DNA of 36,811 bases, taken from NCBI GenBank assembly GCA_020354435.1, contig CP070646.1, positions 2,692,994 to 2,729,804 of the forward strand, in the 5' to 3' direction. Of the stretch, positions 1-8,401 are shown piece by piece. The notes below the pieces were generated by a model. The model saw nothing but the letters and a program-made list of their open reading frames with translations, searched no databases and was not told where the DNA came from. Numbering within the stretch: the stretch's first letter is position 1; each line of letters starts with the position of its first letter. The DNA comes from Gammaproteobacteria bacterium (GTDB lineage Bacteria; Pseudomonadota; Gammaproteobacteria; GCA-001735895). The position numbers and the translations under genes are program-made.

Positions 1-1134
1 GCAAACGAGGAACGCAAACAGGCAATCATCCGGATCTGGCAGGCGGCGGTTGACGCGGTCTCGGGACGTCAGGCGGTAGTCAACGCCATCGATGACGATA
101 GTCCGTTCGCACCCGATTTGATCATGGCTGTCGGCAAGGCCGCGTCCGGCATGTGTCTCGGAGCGCTCGAGCGTTTTCCACAGTGCGAAGCGCTCGTCGT
201 CACCAAGTACGATCACAGCGATGCCGCTCTTGTTGCCGGCGAGCGCGTGCAAGTCATCGAGTCGGCACACCCGATCCCGGACCGGCATTCGCTAGAGGCG
301 GGCAGGGCGCTGCTCGAGCGCATGCGAGCGATGGCCGACGGCAGCCGCGTGCTGCTGCTCGTCTCTGGCGGCGCATCCGCGCTCGCCGAAGCGCTGCCCG
401 ATGGCATGACCCTCGAGGATCTGCAGGCGATAACGGACGACATGATCGCCACCGGCAAGACGATCGCCGAGATCAACGCGCGCCGCAAGCAAACCTCGCT
501 GATCAAGGATGGTAAATTGATCGAGGCATTTCACGGTGCCGAGATTCGGGTCTATGCGATTTCCGACGTCGAGGGCGATAGTATCGAGGTTATCGGCTCG
601 GGTTTGGGGGATTGCAGTTGTGCCGGGGCCAGGGCGAGTTCGAGGATCATTGCTTCCAACCAGATCGCACGCGCTCAGGCTGCCGGCCGCGCCACCAGGC
701 TCGGTTTGACGGTGCGAGTCAACGAGGAGACGCTTTATGGCGATATCTTCGAACTGGCTCCGCGGATCGGGCAAAAATTGCGTGACGCGGAACCCGGCGT
801 TTACATCTGGGTCGGTGAACCCACCGTAATGTTACCGGATAATCCCGGCAGGGGAGTGCGTAACCAGAGCCTGGCACTGGGGATGGCCGAGCATATCGCC
901 GGCCGCGACGATATCAGCCTGCTGGTGGCCGGAACCGACGGTACCGACGGGCCGACCGATGCGGCCGGTGGGCTGGTCGACGGCAACGCCTGGCAGGATG
1001 AAGATGCGGCGACAATGGCTCTCGAGCGGGCAGATGCCGGCACCTATCTCGAGCGGCAGGGAGCGCTGTTCGTGACCGGGCCAACAAACACCAACGTCAT
1101 GGACCTCGTCATCGCGATTGTCGATCCGCCGTAA
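1..1134 (+). CDS. Glycerate 2-kinase (type II, DUF4147/MOFRL), 5' truncated
   Basis: The reading frame is open from base 1, so the true start lies upstream of the window; the TTG at 118 is internal. Family landmarks are AVGKAASGM near the N-terminus, SAHPIPDRHS, the glycine-rich LLLVSGGASAL, the MNARRK-like segment EINARRKQTS, and in the C-terminal MOFRL domain VAGTDGTDGPTDAAGG. These fit the GckA/TtuD family, which phosphorylates D-glycerate to 2-phosphoglycerate using ATP in the cytosol, feeding glyoxylate- or tartronate-derived carbon into lower glycolysis. The final part, TGPTNTNVMDLVIAI, is the usual end of the family, so the 3' end is intact. It is followed after 45 bp by a DUF1330 gene on the same strand. 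Substrate choice between glycerate and hydroxypyruvate cannot be read from sequence. Confidence 0.9.
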   Translation, partial: ANEERKQAIIRIWQAAVDAVSGRQAVVNAIDDDSPFAPDLIMAVGKAASGMCLGALERFPQCEALVVTKYDHSDAALVAGERVQVIESAHPIPDRHSLEAGRALLERMRAMADGSRVLLLVSGGASALAEALPDGMTLEDLQAITDDMIATGKTIAEINARRKQTSLIKDGKLIEAFHGAEIRVYAISDVEGDSIEVIGSGLGDCSCAGARASSRIIASNQIARAQAAGRATRLGLTVRVNEETLYGDIFELAPRIGQKLRDAEPGVYIWVGEPTVMLPDNPGRGVRNQSLALGMAEHIAGRDDISLLVAGTDGTDGPTDAAGGLVDGNAWQDEDAATMALERADAGTYLERQGALFVTGPTNTNVMDLVIAIVDPP

Positions 1135-1179
1135 GCCAACATCGACTGACCACAAGCTATATAACCGGAACAAATAACC

Positions 1180-1512
1180 ATGTCACAGCCTGTGTATGCC
1201 CTGAATCTGTTCAATGTCTCTAACCGTGACGAATACCTGGCTTACTCGCGCCGTTCGGCACAGGAGGTCTCGCGTCATGGCGGGAGGGTGGTTGCGCTCG
1301 GTAAATTCCGCGAGGTGGCACAGGGAGAAATCGAGCCGCGCAGCGTGTTAATCCTGGTCGAGTGGGAATCGAAGGAGGCCTTCGACAGCTATTGCAGTGA
1401 TCCGGCGCTGGCCGATTTGCATCCCCATCGTGAGGACGGCACCGAGGCTTACATCTGGCACCTGTTCGACAAGCTCGAGGATTTACGACCGATTCTGAAA
1501 GCAGAAGATTGA
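1180..1512 (+). CDS. DUF1330 family protein
   Basis: A 110-residue protein with the DUF1330 pattern: an N-terminal beta strand (YALNLFNV), a helix beginning with DEYLAYSRRSAQEV, the glycine turn HGGRVVALGK, and the strand-helix VLILVEWESKEAFDSYCSD. DUF1330 proteins adopt a dimeric alpha/beta-barrel (ferredoxin-like) fold; most have no known substrate. There is no signal peptide or membrane segment, so it is likely cytosolic. It starts 45 bp after the glycerate kinase and probably shares its transcript. The arm of the palindromic repeat at 1646 carries a hairpin followed by five T residues and would end this transcript. The fold assignment is firm, the function unknown. Confidence 0.75.
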   Translation: MSQPVYALNLFNVSNRDEYLAYSRRSAQEVSRHGGRVVALGKFREVAQGEIEPRSVLILVEWESKEAFDSYCSDPALADLHPHREDGTEAYIWHLFDKLEDLRPILKAED

Positions 1513-1645
1513 AAACCTGTGACCACGGCCCTCTGGAAATTGTCCCAGCAATAATGCGTTTTTTGCAGACGACCACGACCGGCAATCCTGCGGTGATCAC
1601 GGTAAACTGCTGATCAGGCCCTGCAACGGCTTCATTATGGATAAC

Positions 1646-1722
1646 GTCATACCCGTGAAAGCGGGTATCTTTTTGTTCGGGTTGAGTGATTGTTAAAAGA
1701 TGCCCGCTCGCGCGGGCATGAC
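1646..1722. repeat. Paired REP-like palindromes acting as bidirectional terminator
   Basis: Two related hairpin units face each other. The left arm begins GTCATACCCGTGAAAGCGGG and runs into ATCTTTTT; the right arm, read on the minus strand, begins GTCATGCCCGCGCGAGCGGG and runs into ATCTTTT. Each arm is itself a hairpin followed by T residues, and the arms match over about 28 bp with five differences. A further degenerate copy (CGCGGGCACGACC) follows at about 1733. The element sits between convergent genes (DUF1330 and dnaJ), so it likely terminates both. Confidence 0.75.
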
Positions 1723-1758
1723 CAGGAAACTACGCGGGCACGACCACGGAATCGGGGT

Positions 1759-2889
1759 CTATTGCCACCAGCGCTTGCCGGACTTGCTGCTGCTTTCACG
1801 CAGTTTTCGGTACAGCTCTTTTTCTTCTTTGGACGGATTTTCGGGGATGTGAACTTGCAGGCGAATATTCATGTCGCCGCGCATCGGCGCACCGAATACT
1901 GGCAGCCCCTTGCCCTTGAGGCGAAGCACTTCGTCCGGTTGCGATCCGGCCGGCACCTTGACCTCGACTTCCCCGTCCAGGGTCGGTATGTCGATTCGGG
2001 TACCGAGTACGGCATCGGCTACCTCGATGATTTCTCGCCGCCACAGATCGGCGCCGTGTCGTTCGAAACGCGCATCGCGCTGGCTGTGCACAACGACAAA
2101 GAGGTCGCCGGGCGGTCCGCCCGAGGCGGGGCTGGGTAACCCGTGTCCGGGGATACGCAGCGCCGTGCCCTCGTCGACACCGGCCGGTATCGTGACCTTG
2201 AGGTTGTCGTCCTGAGTGATTTCGCCGCGGCCATCGCAGGTTTTACAGGGCTTGTCGATAAAAGTACCCTGACCGTGGCAGGCCGGGCAAACCGTAATTT
2301 GCTGAAAGCTTATCGAGCCCCGATCCTTGCTTTCCTGGCGCGTCGTTACCTGCTTACCGCTGCCGCCGCAGTCACTGCAGGCGCGTGGCTCGCTGCCCTT
2401 TGCGGCGCCGCTGCCGTGACAGTCCGGGCATGACACCGGGCGATTGAAATGCACGGTTTCCTCGCCGCCGGCATTGACTTTTTCCAGCGGTATCGTCAGG
2501 CGGACTTCGAGGTCGCTACCCTTTGCCGGCCCCCTGGGTTTGCGATGGCGGCCGAAGAAATCGCCAAACAGGCCGCCTCCTCCGAAATCGAAACCGAAGC
2601 CCATGTCGCCGAAGATGTCGCCGAAATCGATATTCGAAAACAGATCCTCGGCGGAAAAACCCTCGACGCCGGCGAAGCCGCGCGCGTCGTAATCGGCGCG
2701 TTTTTTTGGATCCGACAGAATCGCGTAAGCCTCGGCAATTTCCTTGAAGTGCGCTTCGGCGTCGGGCGACTTGTTGCGGTCCGGGTGATACTTCATCGCC
2801 AGTTCGCGAAAACGGTCTTTTATCGATTTCGCATCCGCATCACGCTCGACGCCGAGCACCTCGTAGTAATCGCGCTGTTGCCCGGCCAT
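1759..2889 (-). CDS. dnaJ: Chaperone protein DnaJ
   Basis: A 376-residue full-length type I J-protein. The J-domain (about 7-72) has HPD at 35-37; a Gly/Phe region (about 87-114) is followed by four CxxCxGxG zinc-finger repeats with cysteine pairs at 154/157, 171/174, 201/204 and 215/218, then the C-terminal client-binding domains. DnaJ stimulates ATP hydrolysis by its DnaK partner and holds unfolded clients. I chose the ATG at 2889 because MAGQQRDYYEVLG matches the family; a TTG at 2901 overlapping the dnaK stop would add four residues. The gap to dnaK is 8 bp, so the two are co-transcribed and probably translationally coupled. No grpE is present. Confidence 0.95.
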   Translation of the reverse strand: MAGQQRDYYEVLGVERDADAKSIKDRFRELAMKYHPDRNKSPDAEAHFKEIAEAYAILSDPKKRADYDARGFAGVEGFSAEDLFSNIDFGDIFGDMGFGFDFGGGGLFGDFFGRHRKPRGPAKGSDLEVRLTIPLEKVNAGGEETVHFNRPVSCPDCHGSGAAKGSEPRACSDCGGSGKQVTTRQESKDRGSISFQQITVCPACHGQGTFIDKPCKTCDGRGEITQDDNLKVTIPAGVDEGTALRIPGHGLPSPASGGPPGDLFVVVHSQRDARFERHGADLWRREIIEVADAVLGTRIDIPTLDGEVEVKVPAGSQPDEVLRLKGKGLPVFGAPMRGDMNIRLQVHIPENPSKEEKELYRKLRESSSKSGKRWWQ

Positions 2890-2897
2890 GAATCGGG

Positions 2898-4775
2898 TCA
2901 ACGGGTTTCCGTATAGTCGGCGTCGACGACCTTGCCGCGCGGGCCGGCGCCGGACGGCTTGGGCTCGCCGCCGGCGCCGCTCATGTCCGGCGTCGCCTGG
3001 TGCGAATAGGCGCCCGATTTCGGCGCTTCCGAACTCTGCGAATAAATCACGGTACCGGCTTCACGCAGGACTTTTTCGAGGTCTTCGGCGCGCTGGCTGG
3101 CGAGCGCGGCGTCCTTTTTCTCGATCGCTTCGCGGGTGTCGCGCATACCTGCCTGAAGGCGGCTCTTCAATTCGTCGGTAATTTTGTCACCGAATTCGGC
3201 AAGTATTTTTTCCGCCTGGTAGCACATGTTGTCGGCATTGTTGAGCTTGTCGACCTCTTCGCGCCGCTTCTTGTCTTCCTCGGCGTATTTTTCCGCCTCG
3301 TCGATCGAACGCTGCTTTTCCTCGTCGCTGAGTCGCGTCGAACCGGTGATGCTGATCGATTGCGATTTGCCGGTAGCCTGGTCCTTCGCGGTCACGTTGA
3401 GGATGCCGTTGGCGTCGATGTCGAAGGTAACGTCGACCTTTGGTATCCCGCGCGGCGCCGGCGGTAATCCCTCGAGGTTGAACTCGCCGAGGCTGGTATT
3501 GTCGCGCGCCATCGGCCGCTCACCCTGGTAAACGTGCACGGTCACGGCAGTCTGCATGTCGGCCGCGGTGGTGAAAGTCTCGGTATGCTTGACCGGGATC
3601 GGCGAATTACGCGCAATCAACGCGGTCGCGACACCGCCAAGTGTTTCGACGCCGAGCGTTAGCGGGGTGACGTCCACCAGGACGATATCGCCGACCTCGC
3701 CACTGAGCACGCCGGCCTGGATTGCGGCGCCGCTGGCGACGCATTCCATCGGATCGACCCCCATTTCCGCCTTGCGCCCGAACAGGTCCTCGAAATACTG
3801 ACGCACTACCGGCATGCGCGTCGGGCCACCGACGAAGACGATGCGATCGATGTCCTTCGCGCTCACGCCGGCATCGTGCAGCGCCTGTTCGATCGGCCCG
3901 TGGCATTTCTGTACTACCTCGTAGACCTGGCGTTCGAGCTCGGTGCGCGTCAGGTCCATTTCCAGGTGCCTGGGTTCGCCGCCGACCGCGGTCAGATAGG
4001 GCAGGCTGATATGCGTCGTCGTGCTGGTGGACAGCTCGATCTTGGCAATTTCGGCCGCTTCCCTGATCCGTGCCATGGCCTTGTCGTCGCTGCGCACGTC
4101 GGCGCCGGTTTCCCGGTCGAACTGGTCGCTGATGTACTCGACCAGGTTCTGGTCCATGTCGGTTCCGCCAAGCCTGGTATCGCCGCTGGTTGCCTTGACC
4201 TCGAACACGCCCTTGCCGAACTCCATGATAGTGACATCGAGCGTGCCGCCGCCGAAGTCGATCACTGCGATGCGCAAGTCTTCGCCGGCGCGATCGAGTC
4301 CATAGGCAAGCGATGCCGCGGTCGGCTCGTTGACCAGTCGTTCGACTTCGAGCCCGGCGATGCCGCAGGCGTCCTTGGTGGCGCTACGCTGGTTGTCGTC
4401 GAAATAAGCCGGTACGGTGACAACCGCCTTGGTCACCGATTCCCCGAGAAAGGCTTCTGCGTCATCCTTGATTTTCTTCAGCAGAAATGCCGACAATTGC
4501 TCGGGCGAGAACTTCTTGTCGCGCAACGTGATTTCCGTGCGTTGTCCCATCAAGCGCTTGAATGCACTGGCCGTGCCTTCCGGATTGGCGGCACGCTGGC
4601 GACGCGCGGGTTCGCCGATCAGGGTTTGTCCGTCTGCGGTGATTGCGACATAGCTCGGAAACGCCTTGCCGCCGAGGCTGATGCCTTCGGCACTGGGGAT
4701 AATAACCGGTCTGCCACCACGCAGTACCGCGGCCGCTGAATTCGATGTGCCCAGATCGATGCCAATGATTGCCAT
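2898..4775 (-). CDS. dnaK: DnaK-type Hsp70 chaperone (divergent paralogue)
   Basis: A 625-residue Hsp70. The ATPase domain shows IGIDLGTSNSAAAV at the N-terminus, [13 protein letters not shown], the FGGGTLDVTI loop and VFVGGPTRMPVV; the linker region DVTPLTLGVETLGGV leads into the substrate-binding domain, and the tail ends in KVVDADYTETR, as in cytosolic DnaK. It differs from the housekeeping gammaproteobacterial DnaK at usually fixed places: GTSNSAAA in place of GTTNSC, and AEGISLGGKAFPSYVA where AEG-RTTPS is normal. This suggests a second DnaK serving particular clients with the adjacent DnaJ. The minus-strand ribosome site AGAGGT lies just upstream of the ATG. A canonical dnaK elsewhere in the genome is expected but not visible. 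Confidence 0.92.
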   Translation of the reverse strand: MAIIGIDLGTSNSAAAVLRGGRPVIIPSAEGISLGGKAFPSYVAITADGQTLIGEPARRQRAANPEGTASAFKRLMGQRTEITLRDKKFSPEQLSAFLLKKIKDDAEAFLGESVTKAVVTVPAYFDDNQRSATKDACGIAGLEVERLVNEPTAASLAYGLDRAGEDLRIAVIDFGGGTLDVTIMEFGKGVFEVKATSGDTRLGGTDMDQNLVEYISDQFDRETGADVRSDDKAMARIREAAEIAKIELSTSTTTHISLPYLTAVGGEPRHLEMDLTRTELERQVYEVVQKCHGPIEQALHDAGVSAKDIDRIVFVGGPTRMPVVRQYFEDLFGRKAEMGVDPMECVASGAAIQAGVLSGEVGDIVLVDVTPLTLGVETLGGVATALIARNSPIPVKHTETFTTAADMQTAVTVHVYQGERPMARDNTSLGEFNLEGLPPAPRGIPKVDVTFDIDANGILNVTAKDQATGKSQSISITGSTRLSDEEKQRSIDEAEKYAEEDKKRREEVDKLNNADNMCYQAEKILAEFGDKITDELKSRLQAGMRDTREAIEKKDAALASQRAEDLEKVLREAGTVIYSQSSEAPKSGAYSHQATPDMSGAGGEPKPSGAGPRGKVVDADYTETR

Positions 4776-5128
4776 GTTATACCTCTTGTTATTACCAGAC
4801 TGTCAAGGGTGATTAATATTTATTCGCCGATCAAATCAGCCTAGTTTAATCAACTAGACGCAGCATATTGTATCGAATAAAGGGCATAAATTGATGTAAA
4901 TCAACAGATTAACAACTGAAAATTTTAACAGCGGTTAACCTGATTCGATCGAATCAATCGCCATGTCATTGCGGCGAAAGCCGATGCTCCGGAGCGAGAA
5001 ATCGATACCTGGCAGGTCACGGACAGTACCAGAGAGCCCGAGGAACTCTCGGGCAGAAAGTACAGGCTGGTTGGCGACGGATGCCGCGGCCCGAAGCATC
5101 GGACCGCTGGCCGGAACAGGCCCGTCGA
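4776..5128. other. 353-bp intergenic region with palindromes, no gene
   Basis: The half next to dnaK (4776-4930) is AT-rich and should hold the dnaK promoter, but I could not settle a -35/-10 pair. It contains CTAGTT-TAATC-AACTAG (4841-4857). A perfect 16-bp palindrome, TGATTCGATCGAATCA, lies at 4941-4956. The half next to prpE (4960-5128) is GC-rich with coding-like composition but no believable gene. It has a 7-bp perfect stem GCCCGAG/CTCGGGC with a 5-nt loop at 5036-5054, which could help end prpE transcription although no T run follows it. Confidence 0.5.
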
Positions 5129-6997
5129 TCAGAGCAGCGCCTTGATCTCGTCGAGCGCCGCCGGATCCTCGATCGTCGACGGCACCACGTATTCGTCGCC
5201 GTCGACCATCGCCCGCAGCGTCTTGCGCAGGATCTTGCCCGATCGCGTCTTTGGCAGGCGGCCGACGACAATGGCTTCCTTGAAGGCCGCGACCGCGCCG
5301 ATATCCTTGCGTACCAGCTGCACCAGTTCGTCGACGATCGTCTCCGGCTGCGCGCCTTCGGCATTCTTCAGCACCACGAATCCCATTGGCATCTGTCCCT
5401 TGAGTTCGTCGCTCCGGCCGATGACCGCGCATTCGGCCACCATCGGGTGTTTGCCGACGACTTCTTCCATTTCGCCGGTCGACAATCGGTGACCGGCAAC
5501 GTTGATGACATCGTCGACGCGGCCCATGATGAAAAGATAGCCGTCCTCGTCGAAGTAACCGCCGTCGCCGGTGGTGAAGTAACCGGGGTAGGTCTGCAGG
5601 TAATTTTCCTTGAAGCGCTCGACGTCGCCCCATATGGTTGTCAGGCAACTCGGCGGCAGCGGCAATTTGACCGCGATGAAGCCCTGTTCATTAGGTCCTA
5701 ACTGTTTACCTTCCTCGTCCAGAATTTCGACGTTGAACCCGGGAACCGGCACCGTCGACGAGCCGGACTTGACCGGCATCGGCTCGAGGCCATGCATGTT
5801 GGCTGCGATCGCCCAGCCGGTCTCGGTTTGCCACCAGTGATCCAGTACCGGCACCTGGTAGGTTTGCGCCAGCCACTCGTAAGTCGGTGGATCGAGTCTT
5901 TCGCCGGCGGCAAAAATCGTTTTCAGGCAGGAGAGGTCGTACTGTTTCGCCAGTTTTGCCTCGGGATCTTCCTTCTTGATCGCGCGAAACGCGGTCGGCG
6001 CGGTGAACAGCGCCTTGACGCCGTGCTCGGAAATGACACGCCAGAAGGCGCCGGCATCGGGCGTCATGATCGGTTTGCCTTCATACAGCACCGTAGTGCA
6101 GCCGTGGATCAGCGGCCCGTAGACGATATAGGAATGGCCGACGACCCAGCCGACATCGGACGCGGCCCAGTAAACTTCGCCCGGCTCGATATCGTAAATA
6201 GCGCTCATGCTGTATTTCATCGCTACCGCGTGACCGCCGTTCTCCCGAACCACGCCCTTGGGCTTGCCGGTGGTGCCCGAGGTGTAGAGGATGTACAGTG
6301 GATCGCTGCCCTTGACCGGTACGCATTCGGCTGGCTCGGCCGCGTCCAGCGCCTGCTGCCAGTCGACATCGCGGCCGTCCATCATTTCCGCCCGGGCCTG
6401 CGGGCGTTGCAGCAGGATGCAGGTATCCGGTTTATGTTGCGCCATCTCGATTGCGCTGTCGACGATCGGCTTGTACTCGATGACGCGGTTGATCTCGATA
6501 CCGCAGGACGCGGTCAACAATACTTTCGGCGTCGCATCGTCGAGACGTACCGCAAGTTCCGGTGGAGCGAATCCACCGAATACGACCGAGTGGACTGCGC
6601 CGAGGCGAGCACAGGCGAGCATCGATATCAACGCTTGCGGAATCATCGGCAGGTAAATGACGACGCGATCACCCTTTTCGACCCCGTAGTTCTTCAGCAT
6701 GCCGGCGCAGCGAGCGACTTCATCGCGCAGTTCGAGATAGGTAAATTTCTGCTGCGTGGCGGTAACCGGAGAGTCGTAAATCAGCGCCAGCTGATCGCCG
6801 CGGCCATTGTCGACGTGATAGTCGAGGGCGAGGTGGCAGGTATTCAGTTCGCCGTCGGCAAACCAGCGGTAAATTCCGTGTTCATCGGTGCTAAGCACCC
6901 GGCTTGCGGGTTTATACCAGTCGAGTTGCCTGGCCTTGTCGGCCCAGAACTCCTCGGGATTATCGATTGATGCCTGGTATTCCTCTTTGTATGACAT
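5129..6997 (-). CDS. prpE: Propionyl-CoA synthetase (AMP-forming)
   Basis: A 622-residue acyl-CoA synthetase of the ANL superfamily. It has the P-loop-like YILYTSGTTGKPKGVV, DHWWQTETGW around the acyl/AMP site, FTTGDGGYFDEDGY and the catalytic lysine in KTRSGKILRKTL (K588), the residue normally controlled by acetylation. PrpE-type hallmarks are the N-terminal YQASIDNPEEFWADKA and KGVVRENGGHAVAM, which separate it from the true Acs at 23332. It converts propionate, ATP and CoA to propionyl-CoA in the cytosol. No methylcitrate genes (prpB, prpC) lie beside it. A LysR gene lies 160 bp upstream on the same strand. Two ATTGT-N2-ACAAT palindromes in that gap suggest its own promoter and a GntR-type regulator. 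Confidence 0.92.
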   Translation of the reverse strand: MSYKEEYQASIDNPEEFWADKARQLDWYKPASRVLSTDEHGIYRWFADGELNTCHLALDYHVDNGRGDQLALIYDSPVTATQQKFTYLELRDEVARCAGMLKNYGVEKGDRVVIYLPMIPQALISMLACARLGAVHSVVFGGFAPPELAVRLDDATPKVLLTASCGIEINRVIEYKPIVDSAIEMAQHKPDTCILLQRPQARAEMMDGRDVDWQQALDAAEPAECVPVKGSDPLYILYTSGTTGKPKGVVRENGGHAVAMKYSMSAIYDIEPGEVYWAASDVGWVVGHSYIVYGPLIHGCTTVLYEGKPIMTPDAGAFWRVISEHGVKALFTAPTAFRAIKKEDPEAKLAKQYDLSCLKTIFAAGERLDPPTYEWLAQTYQVPVLDHWWQTETGWAIAANMHGLEPMPVKSGSSTVPVPGFNVEILDEEGKQLGPNEQGFIAVKLPLPPSCLTTIWGDVERFKENYLQTYPGYFTTGDGGYFDEDGYLFIMGRVDDVINVAGHRLSTGEMEEVVGKHPMVAECAVIGRSDELKGQMPMGFVVLKNAEGAQPETIVDELVQLVRKDIGAVAAFKEAIVVGRLPKTRSGKILRKTLRAMVDGDEYVVPSTIEDPAALDEIKALL

Positions 6998-7063
6998 GAG
7001 CGCCCCCTCGAGTTGTATTCTAAGTCAATGCCGAAATCTGGAAGCATGTTATTACGGGCCAGG

Positions 7064-7075
7064 ATTGTAGACAAT
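7064..7075. promoter_or_regulatory. GntR/FCD-like operator candidate 1 before prpE
   Basis: ATTGTAGACAAT is a palindrome with 5-bp arms and a 2-bp centre, matching the TNGTNNACNA pattern typical of FadR-subfamily GntR regulators. It lies 67 bp upstream of the prpE start. No GntR gene is in the window, so the cognate protein is unknown. Confidence 0.5.
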
Positions 7076-7126
7076 ACTCGATTCTTAATGACCAATATTG
7101 CGAAAAATAATCTTTGTCAGGTTAAA

Positions 7127-7138
7127 ATTGTCAACAAT
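7127..7138. promoter_or_regulatory. GntR/FCD-like operator candidate 2 before prpE
   Basis: ATTGTCAACAAT repeats the ATTGT-N2-ACAAT pattern of the site at 7064. The centres of the two sites are 63 bp apart, six helical turns, so dimers bound to both would face the same side of the DNA. Confidence 0.5.
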
Positions 7139-7157
7139 CCGGCATTCTTGTCGTTTT

Positions 7158-8078
7158 TCAGCTTTTGTCGCGATCGAAACATTCGTTCATGATGTCGATG
7201 AAGCGTTTCGACGGCGCCGACAGGAACTTGCCCTTGCGCGTAACGATGCCGTAGCTACGCTTGGGGAAATACTGATCGACCGGAATCACGCACATTTTGC
7301 TGCGGTCGTCGTCGGTGATGCAAACGTCGGTGACGATCGATATGCCCTGACCCAGGCTGACGTATCTCTTAATGACTTCCCAGCCGCCGGCCTCGAGAGT
7401 TACGCGAAAATTGACGTTGTTTTGCGCGAACACCATCTTGACGATATGCCAGGTGCTCAGATGCCGTGGCGGCAGGATCAAACCGTACTTGCCGATATCG
7501 GCGATGGTGATTTTTTCCATACGCGCAAGCGGATGATCGAGCGGCGTTATCACCACGGGGTTATAGGTTACGATCGGATCGTAGACGAGGTCATCCGGCA
7601 CTTCCAGCATCGAGCCGACGGCGAAATCGACCGTGTCGGTGCGTAACATTTCCATGCCGTTGCGCCCGGTTTCATTGGCCAGGCGCAGTTTGATCGCGGG
7701 ATACTGGCTCGAAAAAAGGCCCACCGGCTCTGGCAGTATGTACAGAATTGTCGATTCGCCTGCCGCAATGTTCAATTCGCCGGAAGTCAGATTGCCACAG
7801 TGCGCATCGAAGGTTTCCTTCAGGCGATCAATGCCCTGTACATGCGGCAGACACAGGTCGTACAGGATGGCGCCCTCGGTCGTCAGGCTCAGCTTTGGCC
7901 CGCTGCGTTCGAACAGCGTGGTATCCATTTCTTCTTCGAGAGCGTGGATCTGCAGTGAGATGGTCGGCTGGCTGGCGAAAAGAGACTCCGCAGCCTTGGT
8001 CATGCTGCCGAGCTTTGCGGTCTGACAAAAAGCGCGCAGCTTCTTCAGATGATTCTGTTTGTAGTAGGTATTTGCCAT
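7158..8078 (-). CDS. LysR family transcriptional regulator
   Basis: A 306-residue LysR protein. The N-terminal winged helix-turn-helix reads LRAFCQTAKLGSMTKAAESL, then SQPTISLQIHALEEEM and LFERSGPKLSLTTEG. The effector domain (about 95-300) has the periplasmic-binding fold, and the segment YPAIKLRLANETGRNGMEML with TDTVDFAVGSM resembles the CysB/Cbl-like branch, although I cannot name the effector. The gene is divergent from aceA with a 323-bp gap, the classic LysR arrangement, and it is upstream of prpE on its own strand. The likely targets are therefore aceA, its own gene, or both. The chosen ATG at 8078 begins MANTYYKQNHLKKLRAF. Confidence 0.88.
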   Translation of the reverse strand: MANTYYKQNHLKKLRAFCQTAKLGSMTKAAESLFASQPTISLQIHALEEEMDTTLFERSGPKLSLTTEGAILYDLCLPHVQGIDRLKETFDAHCGNLTSGELNIAAGESTILYILPEPVGLFSSQYPAIKLRLANETGRNGMEMLRTDTVDFAVGSMLEVPDDLVYDPIVTYNPVVITPLDHPLARMEKITIADIGKYGLILPPRHLSTWHIVKMVFAQNNVNFRVTLEAGGWEVIKRYVSLGQGISIVTDVCITDDDRSKMCVIPVDQYFPKRSYGIVTRKGKFLSAPSKRFIDIMNECFDRDKS

Positions 8079-8401
8079 AACGATGCCCCAGCAAAGGGCA
8101 TTATTGAGCTATTCAATATAAAAATCAAACAGGATGTATTAATTTAATCGTTTTGTGGCTCAAATTTTTACTCTGTCCCGATCGCGTCGCAGGATTTGAT
8201 GCAAATGTCGACCAGTCGCTATTACCCCGTGCTTTACAGGGGCAAAATTCGACGTTAACCAGGCAGGATGAACTTATTGCGAAATCCAATAGACTAGATT
8301 AAGTAAATTGGCTTTTTAAATGGACAGACTCCTGTATATTCGCAAAATCGGGCTCCTGCGGGAGCGTTTTTTAACCCGTATTAACGAGAGATTACGACGA
8401 G
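8079..8401. promoter_or_regulatory. Divergent LysR/aceA control region
   Basis: A 323-bp gap between divergent genes. ATTGCGAAATCCAAT (8276-8290) has ATTG/CAAT arms and the T-N11-A form of a LysR box. CCCC-N10-GGGG occurs at about 8225-8242. A TATATT at about 8334-8339 could be the aceA -10, though no clean -35 is spaced to it. The leader then contains a hairpin with a T run, listed separately. Confidence 0.45.
8352..8372 (+). terminator. Terminator-like hairpin in the aceA leader (possible attenuator)
   Basis: GCTCC-TGCG-GGAGC is followed by G and six T residues, the layout of a small intrinsic terminator. It sits 30 bp before the aceA start and downstream of the likely promoter. No plus-strand gene precedes it that it could terminate, which makes an attenuator or stabilising leader role possible. 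The 5-bp stem is short, so in vivo strength is uncertain. Confidence 0.45.

Noticed and set aside
3876-4739. 287-codon plus-strand frame opposite dnaK
   Set aside because: Shadow frame antisense to a well-conserved gene.
4963-5145. 60-codon plus-strand frame in the dnaK-prpE gap
   Set aside because: Overlaps the prpE 3' end, has no ribosome site and its composition is that of a non-coding frame.
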